Shown piece by piece: positions 27,337-36,388 of a stretch of DNA of 64,000 bases (position 1 is the first letter of the stretch; the number at the start of each line of letters is the position of its first letter). The stretch lies in the NCBI RefSeq assembly GCF_005155025.1, contig NZ_CP039731.1:4030001-4094000 (forward strand). The letters are read 5' to 3'. The stretch comes from Aquitalea aquatilis (GTDB lineage: Bacteria; Pseudomonadota; Gammaproteobacteria; Burkholderiales; Chromobacteriaceae). Below the pieces are notes generated by a model. It did no database searches. It saw only the letters and a program-made list of their open reading frames with translations, and was not told the origin of the DNA. Made by a program: the position numbers and the translations under genes.

Positions 27337-28449
27337 ATGACCCAAAAGCCCTTCCCCAGCATCAGTGTGATGGCAGTATTGCGCATCGCCGTGATGGGCC
27401 TGCTCATCCTGTCCTGCATCAAGGTGATCCAGCCTTTTCTGGGTGCGCTGACCTGGGCCGCCATCATCGCCATCTCGGCCTGGCCGCTGTTTACCCGCCT
27501 GCGTCTGCGCCTGAATGGTCGTGCCAAACTGGCCGCCATGTTGATTGTCGGCGGACTGTCACTGACCCTGGCCATTCCCATCGGGCTGATGGCACTGACG
27601 CTGGCCGATACCATACCGCAGCTCACCAATATGTCGCGCGACCTCACCAGCTTTCATCTGCCGGATGCACCGAACTGGGTAAGCACCCTGCCGCTGGCCG
27701 GGGATTCACTGCACAAGTTCTGGGTAAGTGTGCAGCTTGACCTGCCCGGTTTCATCGAAAAAATCCGCCCGGCCATCAACAAGGCTGCATTATGGGCGCT
27801 GGAAAGTGGAGCTTCGGCCAGCCTCAGCATGCTGGAAATCGTGCTGGCCATCGTCATCGCCGGCCTGCTGCTGATCAATGGCGACAAGCTGTGGGACGGG
27901 GCCGAGCTGGCTATCAGCAAACTGGGAGGAGCCACCGCCGACGAACTGCCGGAAGTCATCGCCCGCACCATCCGCAGCGTCACCACCGGCGTGGTGGGCA
28001 CGGCCCTGGCGCAGACCGTGCTGTGTGTGATCGGCCTGTTGATTGCCGGGGTGCCCGGCGCGCTGGTACTGGGCTTTCTCTGCTTCATCGTGGCCGTGGC
28101 CCAGCTGCCCACGCTGCTGATCTGGCTGCCGGCGGCGCTGTGGGTGTTCTACACCGGCCAGACCGGGCTGGGTATTTTCCTGCTGGTATGGGGCTTTTTG
28201 CTGGTCAACACCATCGACAACGTGCTCAAGCCGTTGCTGATCAGCCAGGGTGCGCAAATGCCGCTGTCCATCATTTTCATGGGGGTGATCGGCGGTTTGC
28301 TGGCCTGGGGTTTGCTGGGCTTGTTCATCGGCCCCACCCTGCTGGCGGTGGGCTTTACCCTGTTCCAGCACTGGCTGAAGCCGGAAAACTATCCGGTGGA
28401 CGATGAAACCGATAGCCAGCCTTGCGTTGAGCCAGAACGGCAGGCCTGA
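27337..28449 (+). CDS. AI-2E family transporter (PerM/YhhT-like)
   Basis: The 370-residue membrane protein has about eight helices and the family features IRPAINKAALWALESG, VVGTALAQTVLCVIGLLIAG and NTIDNVLKPLLIS. Members range from the TqsA autoinducer-2 exporter to sodium-proton antiporters and PerM, so the cargo is uncertain. Start: the ATG at 27337 (MTQKPFPSISVMAVLR); the earlier frame to 27268 is not supported. It is followed by a terminator shared with the convergent thiolase gene. Confidence 0.9.
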   Translation: MTQKPFPSISVMAVLRIAVMGLLILSCIKVIQPFLGALTWAAIIAISAWPLFTRLRLRLNGRAKLAAMLIVGGLSLTLAIPIGLMALTLADTIPQLTNMSRDLTSFHLPDAPNWVSTLPLAGDSLHKFWVSVQLDLPGFIEKIRPAINKAALWALESGASASLSMLEIVLAIVIAGLLLINGDKLWDGAELAISKLGGATADELPEVIARTIRSVTTGVVGTALAQTVLCVIGLLIAGVPGALVLGFLCFIVAVAQLPTLLIWLPAALWVFYTGQTGLGIFLLVWGFLLVNTIDNVLKPLLISQGAQMPLSIIFMGVIGGLLAWGLLGLFIGPTLLAVGFTLFQHWLKPENYPVDDETDSQPCVEPERQA

Positions 28450-28474
28450 TCTACCCGGCCCACTCTGCCTGCAA

Positions 28475-28503
28475 TGAAAAAGCGCCTTGACGGCGCTTTT
28501 TCA
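28475..28503. terminator. Bidirectional intrinsic terminator
   Basis: TGAAAAAGCGCC and GGCGCTTTTTCA pair around TTGAC. With A-runs and T-runs on both sides it can end both the AI-2E family gene and the convergent thiolase gene. Confidence 0.9.
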
Positions 28504-28523
28504 TTTTCTCCAGCACCGATGGT

Positions 28524-29711
28524 TTACAGCAACTCCAGCGCCACCGCCGTGGCCTCGCCACCACCTATGCACAGACTGGCCACACCGCGCTTGCCACCAT
28601 GCTGGCGCAGGGCCGATAGCAGCGTCACCATCACCCGTGCGCCGGAAGCGCCGATGGGGTGACCCAGCGCACAGGCACCACCATGCACATTCACCTTGTC
28701 GTGCGGCAAGGCCAGATCATGCATGGCCGCCATGGTGACCACGGCAAAGGCTTCGTTGATTTCGAACAGGTCGACATCACCCACCGTCCAGCCGGTCTTG
28801 GCCAGCAGTTTGCGAATGGCCCCCACCGGCGCGGTAGTAAACAGCCCCGGCTCCTGCGCATGGGTGGCGTGGGCCAGCAGCCGTGCCAGCGGTTTGAGCC
28901 CACGGCGCGCCGCTTCGCTGGCCGTCATCAACACCAGCGCGGCTGCACCATCGGAAATGGAGCTGGAATTGGCAGCGGTCACCGTGCCATCCTCGCGAAA
29001 CGCCGGCTTGAGGCTGGCAATCTTGTCCAGCCTGGCCTTGAGCGGCTGCTCGTCGATATCCAGTGCCTGTTCGCCATTCTTGCCCGCTACCAGCACCGGG
29101 GTGATTTCCTCGCGGAAGCGCCCGGCGGCAATGGCCTCCTGTGCGCGGGTGAGCGAGGCGATGGCAAACGCATCCTGCGCCTCGCGGCTGAAACCGTACT
29201 CACCGGCACAGTTTTCGGCGAAGACCCCCATCAGCTTGCCCTTGTCGTAGGCATCTTCCAGCCCGTCCAGAAACATGTGGTCCTTGATCTCGCCATGCCC
29301 CAGCCGCAGGCCGCCACGCGCCTTGGGAATCAGATAGGGCGAATTGCTCATGCTTTCCATGCCACCGGCCACCATCACGCTGGCCGAACCCGCCAGCAGC
29401 AGGTCGTGTGCCAGCATGGCTGCCTTCATGCCGGAGCCGCACATCTTGTTGATGGTGGTGCAGCCAGCCGCCAGCGGCAGCCCGGCGCCCAGCGCTGCCT
29501 GGCGGGCCGGAGCCTGCCCCTGGCCAGCGGGCAGCACGCAGCCCATGATCACCTCATCGACCTCGGTGGCAGGAACGCCTGAGCGCTCCACTGCCGCGCG
29601 GATGGCAGCAGCGCCCAACTGGCTGGCGCTCTGACCGGCAAACATGCCCTGAAAGCCGCCCATGGCGGTACGGGCCATGCCCACGATGACAATCGATTCT
29701 TGCTGTTGCAT
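28524..29711 (-). CDS. Acetyl-CoA C-acetyltransferase (thiolase)
   Basis: The 395-residue enzyme splits acetoacetyl-CoA or another 3-ketoacyl-CoA, or runs the reverse condensation. Active-site residues are visible: Cys91 in NKMCGSGMKA, His351 in GHPIG and Cys381 in SLCIGGG; NEAFAVV is also present. Start ATG 29711 with AGGAAGGAAC upstream; the longer frame through the MerR gene is an artefact. It lies directly behind the MerR-type regulator gene on the same strand and opposite the valine catabolic genes, so it probably belongs to the same regulon. Confidence 0.94.
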   Translation of the reverse strand: MQQQESIVIVGMARTAMGGFQGMFAGQSASQLGAAAIRAAVERSGVPATEVDEVIMGCVLPAGQGQAPARQAALGAGLPLAAGCTTINKMCGSGMKAAMLAHDLLLAGSASVMVAGGMESMSNSPYLIPKARGGLRLGHGEIKDHMFLDGLEDAYDKGKLMGVFAENCAGEYGFSREAQDAFAIASLTRAQEAIAAGRFREEITPVLVAGKNGEQALDIDEQPLKARLDKIASLKPAFREDGTVTAANSSSISDGAAALVLMTASEAARRGLKPLARLLAHATHAQEPGLFTTAPVGAIRKLLAKTGWTVGDVDLFEINEAFAVVTMAAMHDLALPHDKVNVHGGACALGHPIGASGARVMVTLLSALRQHGGKRGVASLCIGGGEATAVALELL

Positions 29712-29746
29712 CTGTCTGTTCCTTCCTGAATGGCTTGCTTGCCCTG

Positions 29747-30139
29747 CTATGGTGTTGATGTTGTCTGTTTGCCCAGTGCCTTCTCGCACTGGCTGCGGAT
29801 CTGGCTGATCTCGCCCATCACCACGCGGATATCGTCCATTTGCTCCTGCAATTGCTGTTCCTTGCGGCTGAGAATGCGGATGAACTCGCGCAATTGCGGT
29901 TCGTCGTTGCTGGCGGCGTCGTACAGCTCGAACAGTTCGCGGATCTCCAGCAGGGACAAGCCGATGCGCTTGCCTCGCAGGATCAGCATCAGCCTTACCC
30001 GGTCGCGCCGGCTGTAGATGCGGCGCTGCCCCGCCCGCTGCGGCTCCAGCAAACCCTGGTCTTCGTAAAAGCGGATGGTGCGCGTGGTGACATCGAATTC
30101 GCGCGCCAGCTCGCTGATGGTAAAAGTCTGTTCGGCCAT
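29747..30139 (-). CDS. MerR family regulator, LiuR-like
   Basis: The 130-residue protein has an N-terminal MerR winged helix (TFTISELAREFDVTTRTIRF, then YEDQGLL and RRIYSRRDRVRLMLI) and a C-terminal coiled coil (about 90-125). The sequence start is the one typical of LiuR, the regulator of branched-chain amino acid and acyl-CoA catabolism in proteobacteria; this is recognition, not a tested assignment. ATG 30139 is preceded by GGGAG. It is divergent from hbd across a region that holds a strong palindromic site, and is followed 35 bases later by the thiolase gene. Confidence 0.87.
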   Translation of the reverse strand: MAEQTFTISELAREFDVTTRTIRFYEDQGLLEPQRAGQRRIYSRRDRVRLMLILRGKRIGLSLLEIRELFELYDAASNDEPQLREFIRILSRKEQQLQEQMDDIRVVMGEISQIRSQCEKALGKQTTSTP

Positions 30140-30239
30140 CGGCCGGCTCCCTGTTGTTGTTTTGGCCCTGCATAAAGCCGCTGGCAAGGGCGGATTGCAC
30201 CCCTGCCCTGCTTTCTCTTCCCTGATGACTGATTGTTGA

Positions 30240-30261
30240 TTGACGTTGACGTAAACGTCAA
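30240..30261. promoter_or_regulatory. Palindromic operator, probable LiuR-type site
   Basis: The sequence is an imperfect 22-bp palindrome made of TTGACGTTGACG and TAAACGTCAA, with ACGT steps at regular spacing. It lies between the MerR gene and hbd. A TTGACG box (30246-30251) and GATAAA (30270-30275), 18 bases apart, could be the promoter of the plus-strand genes; a site overlapping the spacer is typical for MerR regulators. Confidence 0.6.
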
Positions 30262-30296
30262 GTTATTGTGATAAAAACAACGCAGGAGAACAGCAG

Positions 30297-31148
30297 ATGA
30301 GCCTTCGCAACATCGCAGTCGTCGGCGCCGGCACCATGGGCAACGGCATTGCCCAGGTTTTCGCCATGCACGGCTTTGACGTGAAACTGGCGGATGTCAG
30401 TGAACCTGCCCTGCACAAGGGGCTGGCCGCCATTCGCAACAGCCTGGCGCGCATGGCGAAGAAAGGCAGCATTGCCGAAGCCGACATCGCCACGGTGCTG
30501 TCACACATTCACCCCACTACCCTGCTTGCCGATCTGGCCGACCGCGACCTGGTGGTAGAAGCCGCGACGGAAAATCCGGCCATCAAGGAATCCATCTTCC
30601 GCGAGCTGGGCAATATCGTGCGCGCGGATGCCATCCTGGCCTCCAACACCTCCTCCATCTCGCTGACCCGCATTGCCGCCTGGGTGCCACAACCGGAGCG
30701 AGTGGTGGGCATGCATTTCATGAACCCGGTGCCGCTGATGCAGCTGGTGGAGATCATCCGCGCCATCCAGACAAGCGACCACACCTACCAGAAGGTATTC
30801 GAACTGGCGGTAGACCTGGGCAAGACGCCGGTCACGGTCAAGGATGGCCCGGGCTTTGTCTCCAACCGCATCCTGATGCCGATGATCAACGAAGCCGCCT
30901 TTGCCCTGTTCGAAAACCTGGCCACGGCGGAAGACATCGACACCGTGATGAAGCTGGGCATGAACCACCCCATCGGCCCCTTGGCGCTGGCCGACCTCAT
31001 CGGCCTGGATACCTGCCTGTCCATCATGGACATCCTCCACAGCGAATTCCGTGACAGCAAATACCGCGCCTGCCCGCTGCTGGTACAGCTGGTCGCCGCC
31101 GGCCAGCTGGGCCGCAAGAGCGGCAAGGGCTTTTATCACTACGACTGA
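30297..31148 (+). CDS. 3-hydroxybutyryl-CoA dehydrogenase
   Basis: The 283-residue NAD(P)-dependent enzyme interconverts 3-hydroxyacyl-CoA and acetoacetyl-CoA. It has the nucleotide motif GAGTMGNGIA (10-19), the HFMNPVPLMQLVE segment with the catalytic His, and VKDGPGFVSNRILMPMINEA. The length fits the stand-alone, short-chain (PaaH/Hbd) class, not the fused FadB class. AGGAG lies before the ATG. It is the first plus-strand gene behind the palindromic operator and precedes mmsA by 45 bases. Confidence 0.93.
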   Translation: MSLRNIAVVGAGTMGNGIAQVFAMHGFDVKLADVSEPALHKGLAAIRNSLARMAKKGSIAEADIATVLSHIHPTTLLADLADRDLVVEAATENPAIKESIFRELGNIVRADAILASNTSSISLTRIAAWVPQPERVVGMHFMNPVPLMQLVEIIRAIQTSDHTYQKVFELAVDLGKTPVTVKDGPGFVSNRILMPMINEAAFALFENLATAEDIDTVMKLGMNHPIGPLALADLIGLDTCLSIMDILHSEFRDSKYRACPLLVQLVAAGQLGRKSGKGFYHYD

Positions 31149-31193
31149 CATACCAAGACGGCAAGCACGCCGCCAAGCACAGGAGACTTGCAG

Positions 31194-32696
31194 ATGAACC
31201 AGGCTGTCCCCACCGTCAAGCTGTTGATCAACGGTGAATTTGTCGAATCGCACAGCCAGCAATGGCGCGACATCATCAACCCGGCCACCCAGCAAGTGCT
31301 GGCGCGGGTACCCATGGCCACGCCAGACGAGGTGAATGCCGCCGTTGCCAGCGCCAAAGCAGCCTTCAAGAGCTGGAGAAAAACCCCGATTGGTGCGCGA
31401 GCCCGGATTTTCCTCAAGTATCAGCAGCTGATCCGCGAACACATGCAAGAGCTGGCCGCCCTGCTCACCGCCGAACAGGGCAAGACCCTGGCCGATGCCG
31501 AGGGCGACATCTTCCGTGGTCTGGAAGTAGTGGAACACGCCGCCAGCATCGGCAATCTGCAATTGGGCGAATACGCCGAAAACGTGGCCGGTGGCGTGGA
31601 TACCTACACTGTGCAGCAGGCACTGGGCGTGTGTGCTGGCATCACGCCTTTCAATTTCCCGGCGATGATTCCGCTGTGGATGTTTCCCATGGCGATTGCC
31701 ACCGGTAATACCTTTGTGCTGAAGCCGTCCGAGCAAGACCCGCTGGTGACCATGCGGCTGGTGGAGCTGGCGCTGGCAGCCGGCATCCCGGCTGGCGTGC
31801 TGAACGTGGTACATGGCGGCGAAGAGGTGGTCAACGCCATCTGCGACCACCCGGACATCAAGGCCATTTCCTTTGTCGGCTCCAGCCGCGTCGGCACCCA
31901 TGTTTACAACCGTGCCAGCCTGGCTGGCAAACGGGTGCAATGCATGATGGGGGCGAAGAACCACGCCATCGTGCTGCCGGATGCCAACAAGGAACAGGCG
32001 CTGAACCAGCTGACCGGCGCGGCGTTTGGCGCAGCCGGCCAGCGCTGCATGGCGCTGAGTGTGGCAGTGCTGGTGGGTGAAGCGCGCAACTGGATTCCCG
32101 ATCTGGTGGCCAAGGCCAAGTCCCTGCGTGTGGGCGCAGGCAAGGACAACCCCGACCTGGGTCCGCTGATTTCCTGCGCCGCCCGCGAACGGGTGACTAG
32201 CCTGATCAATCAAGGCGTGGCCGAAGGTGCGGTGCTGGAGCTGGATGGCCGGGCAGTACAAGTGGATGGCTACCCGGATGGCAACTTTGTCGGCCCCACC
32301 ATTTTCTCCGGCGTCACCAGCGACATGGCCATCTACCAGCAGGAAATCTTCGGCCCGGTACTGTGCCTGCAGGCGGTGGACACGTTGGACGAGGCCATTG
32401 CCATCATCAATGCCAACCCCAATGGCAACGGCACCGCCATTTTCACTCAGAGTGGCGCGGCCGCACGACGCTTCCAGGAAGACATCGACGTCGGCCAGGT
32501 AGGCATCAATGTGCCGATTCCGGTGCCGGTGCCGCTGTTCAGCTTTACCGGCTCGCGCGGCTCCAAGCTGGGTGATCTGGGGCCTTACGGCAAGCAGGTC
32601 ATCCTGTTTTATACCCAGACCAAGACCGTCACCAGCCGCTGGTTCGACGACGAGGCCAGCAGTGGCAAGGTGCAGACCACCATTACGCTACGTTGA
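31194..32696 (+). CDS. mmsA: CoA-acylating methylmalonate-semialdehyde dehydrogenase
   Basis: MmsA oxidises methylmalonate semialdehyde to propionyl-CoA, the last step of valine breakdown. The 500 residues match the family; the active-site Cys285 sits in GQRCMALSV, and [15 protein letters not shown] and SFVGSSRVG are typical of CoA-acylating family members. The ATG at 31194 is preceded by AGGAG; a TTG six bases upstream is not preferred. The C-terminal [19 protein letters not shown] fits MmsA. An acyl-CoA dehydrogenase gene follows after 101 bases. Confidence 0.95.
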   Translation: MNQAVPTVKLLINGEFVESHSQQWRDIINPATQQVLARVPMATPDEVNAAVASAKAAFKSWRKTPIGARARIFLKYQQLIREHMQELAALLTAEQGKTLADAEGDIFRGLEVVEHAASIGNLQLGEYAENVAGGVDTYTVQQALGVCAGITPFNFPAMIPLWMFPMAIATGNTFVLKPSEQDPLVTMRLVELALAAGIPAGVLNVVHGGEEVVNAICDHPDIKAISFVGSSRVGTHVYNRASLAGKRVQCMMGAKNHAIVLPDANKEQALNQLTGAAFGAAGQRCMALSVAVLVGEARNWIPDLVAKAKSLRVGAGKDNPDLGPLISCAARERVTSLINQGVAEGAVLELDGRAVQVDGYPDGNFVGPTIFSGVTSDMAIYQQEIFGPVLCLQAVDTLDEAIAIINANPNGNGTAIFTQSGAAARRFQEDIDVGQVGINVPIPVPVPLFSFTGSRGSKLGDLGPYGKQVILFYTQTKTVTSRWFDDEASSGKVQTTITLR

Positions 32697-32797
32697 GCAG
32701 CTCTCAGCTGAGGCGGTAAGCAAGACAAAAAAGATAAAACACCAGCAGCAGACCGCCATCCCCCACCGGCCCGGCTGCTGCAAGAGGAGAAACCGAC

Positions 32798-33958
32798 ATG
32801 GACTTTGCACTCAACGAACAGCAACTGGCGTTTCAGGACAGCGCGCGTGACTTTGCCAGCAGCCGCCTGGCCCCGTTTGCTGCCGAATGGGATCTGGAAG
32901 AAACCTTTCCGCTCACCACCATCCGCGAAGCCGGCGACATGGGTTTTCTCGGCCTGTACACGCCGGAAAGCTACGGCGGGCTGGGGCTGTCGCGGCTGGA
33001 TGCCGCCATCGTGTTTGAAGAACTGGCTGCCGGCTGCACCTCTACCGCCGCCTATCTCACCATCCACAATATGGTGAGCTGGATGATTGCCAGCTTCGGC
33101 AGCCCCGCACTGGCCGGGGAATGGGTGCCGCGCATGGTCAGCGGCGAATTGCTGGGCAGTTACTGTCTGACCGAGCCGGGTGCCGGCTCCGATGCCGCCT
33201 CGCTCAAGACCCGTGCCGACAAACAGGGTGATGGCTATGTGCTGAACGGCAGCAAGATGTTCATCTCCGGCGCAGGCAGCACCGATGTGCTGGTGGTGAT
33301 GGCCCGTACCGGCGGCCCCGGCCCCAAAGGCGTGTCGGCCTTTGTGGTGCCGGCCAATGCGCCCGGTGTGCAATATGGCAAGAAAGAAAAAAAGATGGGC
33401 TGGAACAGCCAGCCCACCCGCGCCATCACTTTCGACAATGTGCACATCCCGGCCGGCAACCTGCTGGGCGAGGAAGGCATGGGCTTTGCCTATGCCATGA
33501 AGGGGCTGGATGGCGGGCGCATCAATATTGCCACTTGTGCCGTTGGCACCGCCCAGGCCGCACTGAATGCGGCCCAATGCTATGTGCAGGAACGGCAGCA
33601 GTTTGGCCAGCCGCTGGCCGAATTCCAGACCGTGCAGTTTCGCCTGGCCGACATGCTGACCGAGCTGGTGGCCGCCCGGCAGATGGTGCGTCTGGCCGCC
33701 TTCAAGCTGGATAGCGGCAGCCCGGATGCCAGCACCTATTGCGCCATGGCCAAACGCTTTGCCACCGATCTGTCCTTCAATGTCGCCAATAATGCCTTGC
33801 AGCTGTTTGGCGGCTATGGCTATCTGAAGGACTTCCCGCTGGAGCGCCATGTCCGCGATGCCCGCGTGCACCAGATTCTGGAAGGCACCAACGAGGTGAT
33901 GCGCATGATCGTCGCCCGGCAGTTGCTGAAAGACGGCGCACTGGAAAACCTCCGTTGA
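32798..33958 (+). CDS. Acyl-CoA dehydrogenase, probably isobutyryl-CoA dehydrogenase
   Basis: The 386-residue FAD enzyme introduces a trans double bond at C2-C3 of an acyl-CoA. It has the CLTEPGAGSDAAS flavin segment, the FQTVQFRLADM helix and the C-terminal FGGYGYLKDFPLERHVRDA with the catalytic glutamate probably in ILEGTNEV. Placed between mmsA and an HIBYL-CoA hydrolase gene, isobutyryl-CoA is the most likely substrate (inference). GAGGAGAAACC precedes the ATG. Confidence 0.93.
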   Translation: MDFALNEQQLAFQDSARDFASSRLAPFAAEWDLEETFPLTTIREAGDMGFLGLYTPESYGGLGLSRLDAAIVFEELAAGCTSTAAYLTIHNMVSWMIASFGSPALAGEWVPRMVSGELLGSYCLTEPGAGSDAASLKTRADKQGDGYVLNGSKMFISGAGSTDVLVVMARTGGPGPKGVSAFVVPANAPGVQYGKKEKKMGWNSQPTRAITFDNVHIPAGNLLGEEGMGFAYAMKGLDGGRINIATCAVGTAQAALNAAQCYVQERQQFGQPLAEFQTVQFRLADMLTELVAARQMVRLAAFKLDSGSPDASTYCAMAKRFATDLSFNVANNALQLFGGYGYLKDFPLERHVRDARVHQILEGTNEVMRMIVARQLLKDGALENLR

Positions 33959-34075
33959 GAACCCCTATGCACCCTGTTTGTGTGGTGCATGTTGAAATAC
34001 AGGGTTGATGTTGTCGACGCAGCCACGACCCCATCAAGCCTGCCGCCGGATGGCAGACCCGAGGTATTAAGAGCT

Positions 34076-34177
34076 GCTAACAAAACCTCGTAGAGAACCC
34101 GGGCCAAGGCGCGCCGCCGCAGACAGTACATGGCGTACGGCAAGGCGGCGCAACGCTGGAGCGGGGGTTTTGTTAGC
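34076..34177. repeat. Long palindromic repeat, copy 2
   Basis: GCTAACAAAACC (34076-34087) pairs with GGTTTTGTTAGC (34166-34177). The core between shares CCAAGGCGCGCCG, CGCAGACAGTAC, GTACGGCAAGGCGGCG and CAACGCTG with copy 1 at 22176-22282. Outer arm sequences differ from copy 1 at paired positions. Confidence 0.8.
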
Positions 34178-34386
34178 GGGTCTAAGCGGCTGCATGTTTG
34201 AGCCCTGCGACGCTAGCGCAGGGCGAGTTCAGCCGTGCCTCGGGACTGACAGGCCCTGGCAGGCAGCCGCAGGCCAGGCTTACCGGGGTGGCCTTTAGGG
34301 GTGGAGGGGATATTTGGCCACGCAAATATCCCCTCCCTGCCGCCGGGCAGCCCCGGCAATCAAAACCGCACCCGCGCAGCGGATTC
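34176..34386 (-). repeat. Dispersed 211-bp hairpin repeat, copy B
   Basis: Reverse-strand homologue of 8665-8875. Its hairpins are GGAGGGGATATTTG / CAAATATCCCCTCC (34303-34316 with 34323-34336; minus-strand loop CGTGGC) and GCCCTGCG / CGCAGGGC (34202-34209 with 34217-34224; minus-strand loop CTAGCGT). The loops match copy A, the stems do not. Confidence 0.8.
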
Positions 34387-34444
34387 AAGACAACAAAGAT
34401 CGTATACAGACTGTAGGCTCTACTTACCAAGTATCGGGAACGCC

Positions 34445-35227
34445 ATGACACATTACGCTCATCTGCAAGTGGAAATACGCAGCCACACCGCCCAGGTCAC
34501 CATCGACAACCCGCCAGCCAATACCTGGAACCGCGCCAGCCTGAACGCGCTCAAGCAGCTGGTGGCAGACCTGAACGCGGACGACAACATCTACGCGCTG
34601 GTGATCACCGGCAGTGGCAGCAAGTTCTTTTCCGCCGGGGCCGACCTCAACCTGTTTGCCGACGGCAACAAGCTGGTGGCCACCGAAATGACCATGCTGT
34701 TTGGCGAGGCTTTCGAGGCGCTGGCGGCTTTCCGTGGCGTCAGCATTGCCGCCATCAATGGCTACGCCATGGGCGGCGGACTGGAATGCGCATTGGCCTG
34801 CGATATCCGCATTGCCGAGGTACAGGCACAAATGGCGCTGCCGGAAGCCGCTGTCGGCCTGTTGCCCTGCGCCGGGGGCACCCAGCAACTGCCATGGCTG
34901 GTGGGCGAAGGCTGGGCCAAACGCATGATTCTGTGTGGCGAGCGGGTGGACGCCGATACCGCCGAGCGCATCGGCCTGGTTGAAGAGGTGGTTGGCCAGG
35001 GCCAGGCGCTGGAAGCCGCGCTCAAGCTGGCGGAAAAAGTGGCCCGGCAGTCGCCCTCCTCGGTCAAGGTGTGCAAGCAGCTGGTACAGCGCGCGCGCAT
35101 CGAGCCGCCCGGCTATAACCTGATTCACGAACGCGAGCAGTTCATAAAGCTGTTCGACACTGCCGACCAGCAGGAAGGCGTGCAGGCCTTCCTCGCCAAA
35201 CGTACGCCACAATGGCACAACCGCTGA
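34445..35227 (+). CDS. Enoyl-CoA hydratase
   Basis: The 260-residue crotonase-fold enzyme hydrates enoyl-CoA to 3-hydroxyacyl-CoA. It shows ITGSGSKFFSAGADLNLF (oxyanion hole part), INGYAMGGGLECALACDIRIA and EAAVGLLPCAGGTQQLP, with Glu residues in the expected catalytic positions. In this setting methacrylyl-CoA is a likely substrate (inference). The ATG at 34445 gives MTHYAHLQVEIR; a longer frame from 34301 runs through the hairpin repeat and is rejected. The HIBYL-CoA hydrolase gene starts 11 bases after the stop. Confidence 0.92.
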   Translation: MTHYAHLQVEIRSHTAQVTIDNPPANTWNRASLNALKQLVADLNADDNIYALVITGSGSKFFSAGADLNLFADGNKLVATEMTMLFGEAFEALAAFRGVSIAAINGYAMGGGLECALACDIRIAEVQAQMALPEAAVGLLPCAGGTQQLPWLVGEGWAKRMILCGERVDADTAERIGLVEEVVGQGQALEAALKLAEKVARQSPSSVKVCKQLVQRARIEPPGYNLIHEREQFIKLFDTADQQEGVQAFLAKRTPQWHNR

Positions 35228-35238
35228 CAGGAGCCGCC

Positions 35239-36357
35239 ATGGACACCGTACTGTTTGAACAACTGCCTTGTGCCGACGGCAAGCGCCTGGGCATTGCCAC
35301 CCTCAACAGCGAAAAATCGCTGAACGCGCTGACGCTGGAAATGATTCGTCTGCTGCAGCCACAGTTGGCCGCCTGGGAGGCCGACCCAAACATCGCCGCC
35401 GTGCTGCTGCGCGGTGCCGGCGAAAAAGCCTTCTGTGCCGGTGGCGATGTGCGCGCCTTGCGCGAGGCCTTGCTGGCCGACGACAGCCACCCACAGCCGC
35501 AGGTGCTGGCCTTCTTCCACGAAGAATACATGCTGGACTACCACATCCACTGCTATGCCAAGCCGCTCATCGTCTGGGGCCACGGCATCGTGATGGGTGG
35601 CGGGCTGGGACTGATGGCCGGGGCCAGCCACCGCGTGGCCACCAGCGCCACCCGCATTGCCATGCCGGAAATCACCATCGGCCTGTATCCGGACGTGGCC
35701 GGCAGCTGGTTTCTGCAACGCATGCCGGCCCGCGTAGGGCTGTTCCTCGGCCTGACTGGCGCACCGCTGAATGCGCACGACGCGCTGATCTGCAATCTGG
35801 CCGACCACGTACTGGACACTGACGCCTGGCCGCTGCTGCTGGAGCAGCTGCAGCAGCAATACTGGGATGCCGACACCGCCACCCGCAGCGCCCAGGTTTC
35901 CGCCCTGCTCAGCCAGCTGGAACAGGCCGCACGCAGCAGCCTGCCGGCGTCCAATGTCGCCCCCAACCTATTGGCCATCCATCAGCTGATGACCCAGGGC
36001 GATCTGGCCACAGTGGCCGATGCCCTCGGCAATCAGGACTTCGACAACGACTGGCTGGCGAGCGCAGCCAAAAACTTCCGCCACGGCTGCCCGGTGTCGG
36101 CTGCCGTCACCTGGGAAATCTTCCAACGTGCACGACACCTGTCGCTGGCCGAAGCACTGCGCATGGAGCTGATCCTGTCGCTCAATTTCTGCCACAAGCC
36201 GGACTTCCGCGAGGGTGTGCGCGCCCTGCTGGTAGACAAGGACAGACAGCCGCAATGGCATTACCGCCAGCTAGCCGACATCCCGCAGGACTGGGTGGAC
36301 AGCCACTTTGTGGCACCGTGGCCGGCAGCGGAACATCCGCTGGCCAGCTTGCAGTAA
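35239..36357 (+). CDS. 3-hydroxyisobutyryl-CoA hydrolase family protein
   Basis: The 372-residue crotonase-fold protein has the length and sequence of HIBYL-CoA hydrolases: GEKAFCAGGDVRALRE, the YHIHCYAKPLIVWGHGIVMG helix, PEITIGLYPDVAGSWFLQR and a C-terminal extension that true hydratases lack. It should release free 3-hydroxyisobutyrate from its CoA ester in valine catabolism. ACAGGAGCCGCC precedes the ATG at 35239. mmsB follows 31 bases downstream. Confidence 0.92.
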   Translation: MDTVLFEQLPCADGKRLGIATLNSEKSLNALTLEMIRLLQPQLAAWEADPNIAAVLLRGAGEKAFCAGGDVRALREALLADDSHPQPQVLAFFHEEYMLDYHIHCYAKPLIVWGHGIVMGGGLGLMAGASHRVATSATRIAMPEITIGLYPDVAGSWFLQRMPARVGLFLGLTGAPLNAHDALICNLADHVLDTDAWPLLLEQLQQQYWDADTATRSAQVSALLSQLEQAARSSLPASNVAPNLLAIHQLMTQGDLATVADALGNQDFDNDWLASAAKNFRHGCPVSAAVTWEIFQRARHLSLAEALRMELILSLNFCHKPDFREGVRALLVDKDRQPQWHYRQLADIPQDWVDSHFVAPWPAAEHPLASLQ

Positions 36358-36388
36358 GCAGGGATTGCACAACTAGAGGAGAGACCGC

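Larger units (their letters stand above)
33959..34444. other. Intergenic stretch made of two palindromic repeats
   Basis: The 486 bases split the valine catabolic genes. ATGCACC/GGTGCAT (33967-33990) is a small hairpin just after the dehydrogenase stop. Then follow the long palindromic repeat (34076-34177) and, abutting it, the 211-bp hairpin repeat in reverse orientation (34176-34386). No gene is seen. Promoter elements for the downstream hydratase would have to lie in the last 60 bases. Confidence 0.75.

Noticed and set aside
18183-28503. A hidden biosynthetic cluster around the SDR, methyltransferase and hydrolase genes
   Set aside because: These genes lie on different strands, are split by housekeeping operons and share no pathway signal.
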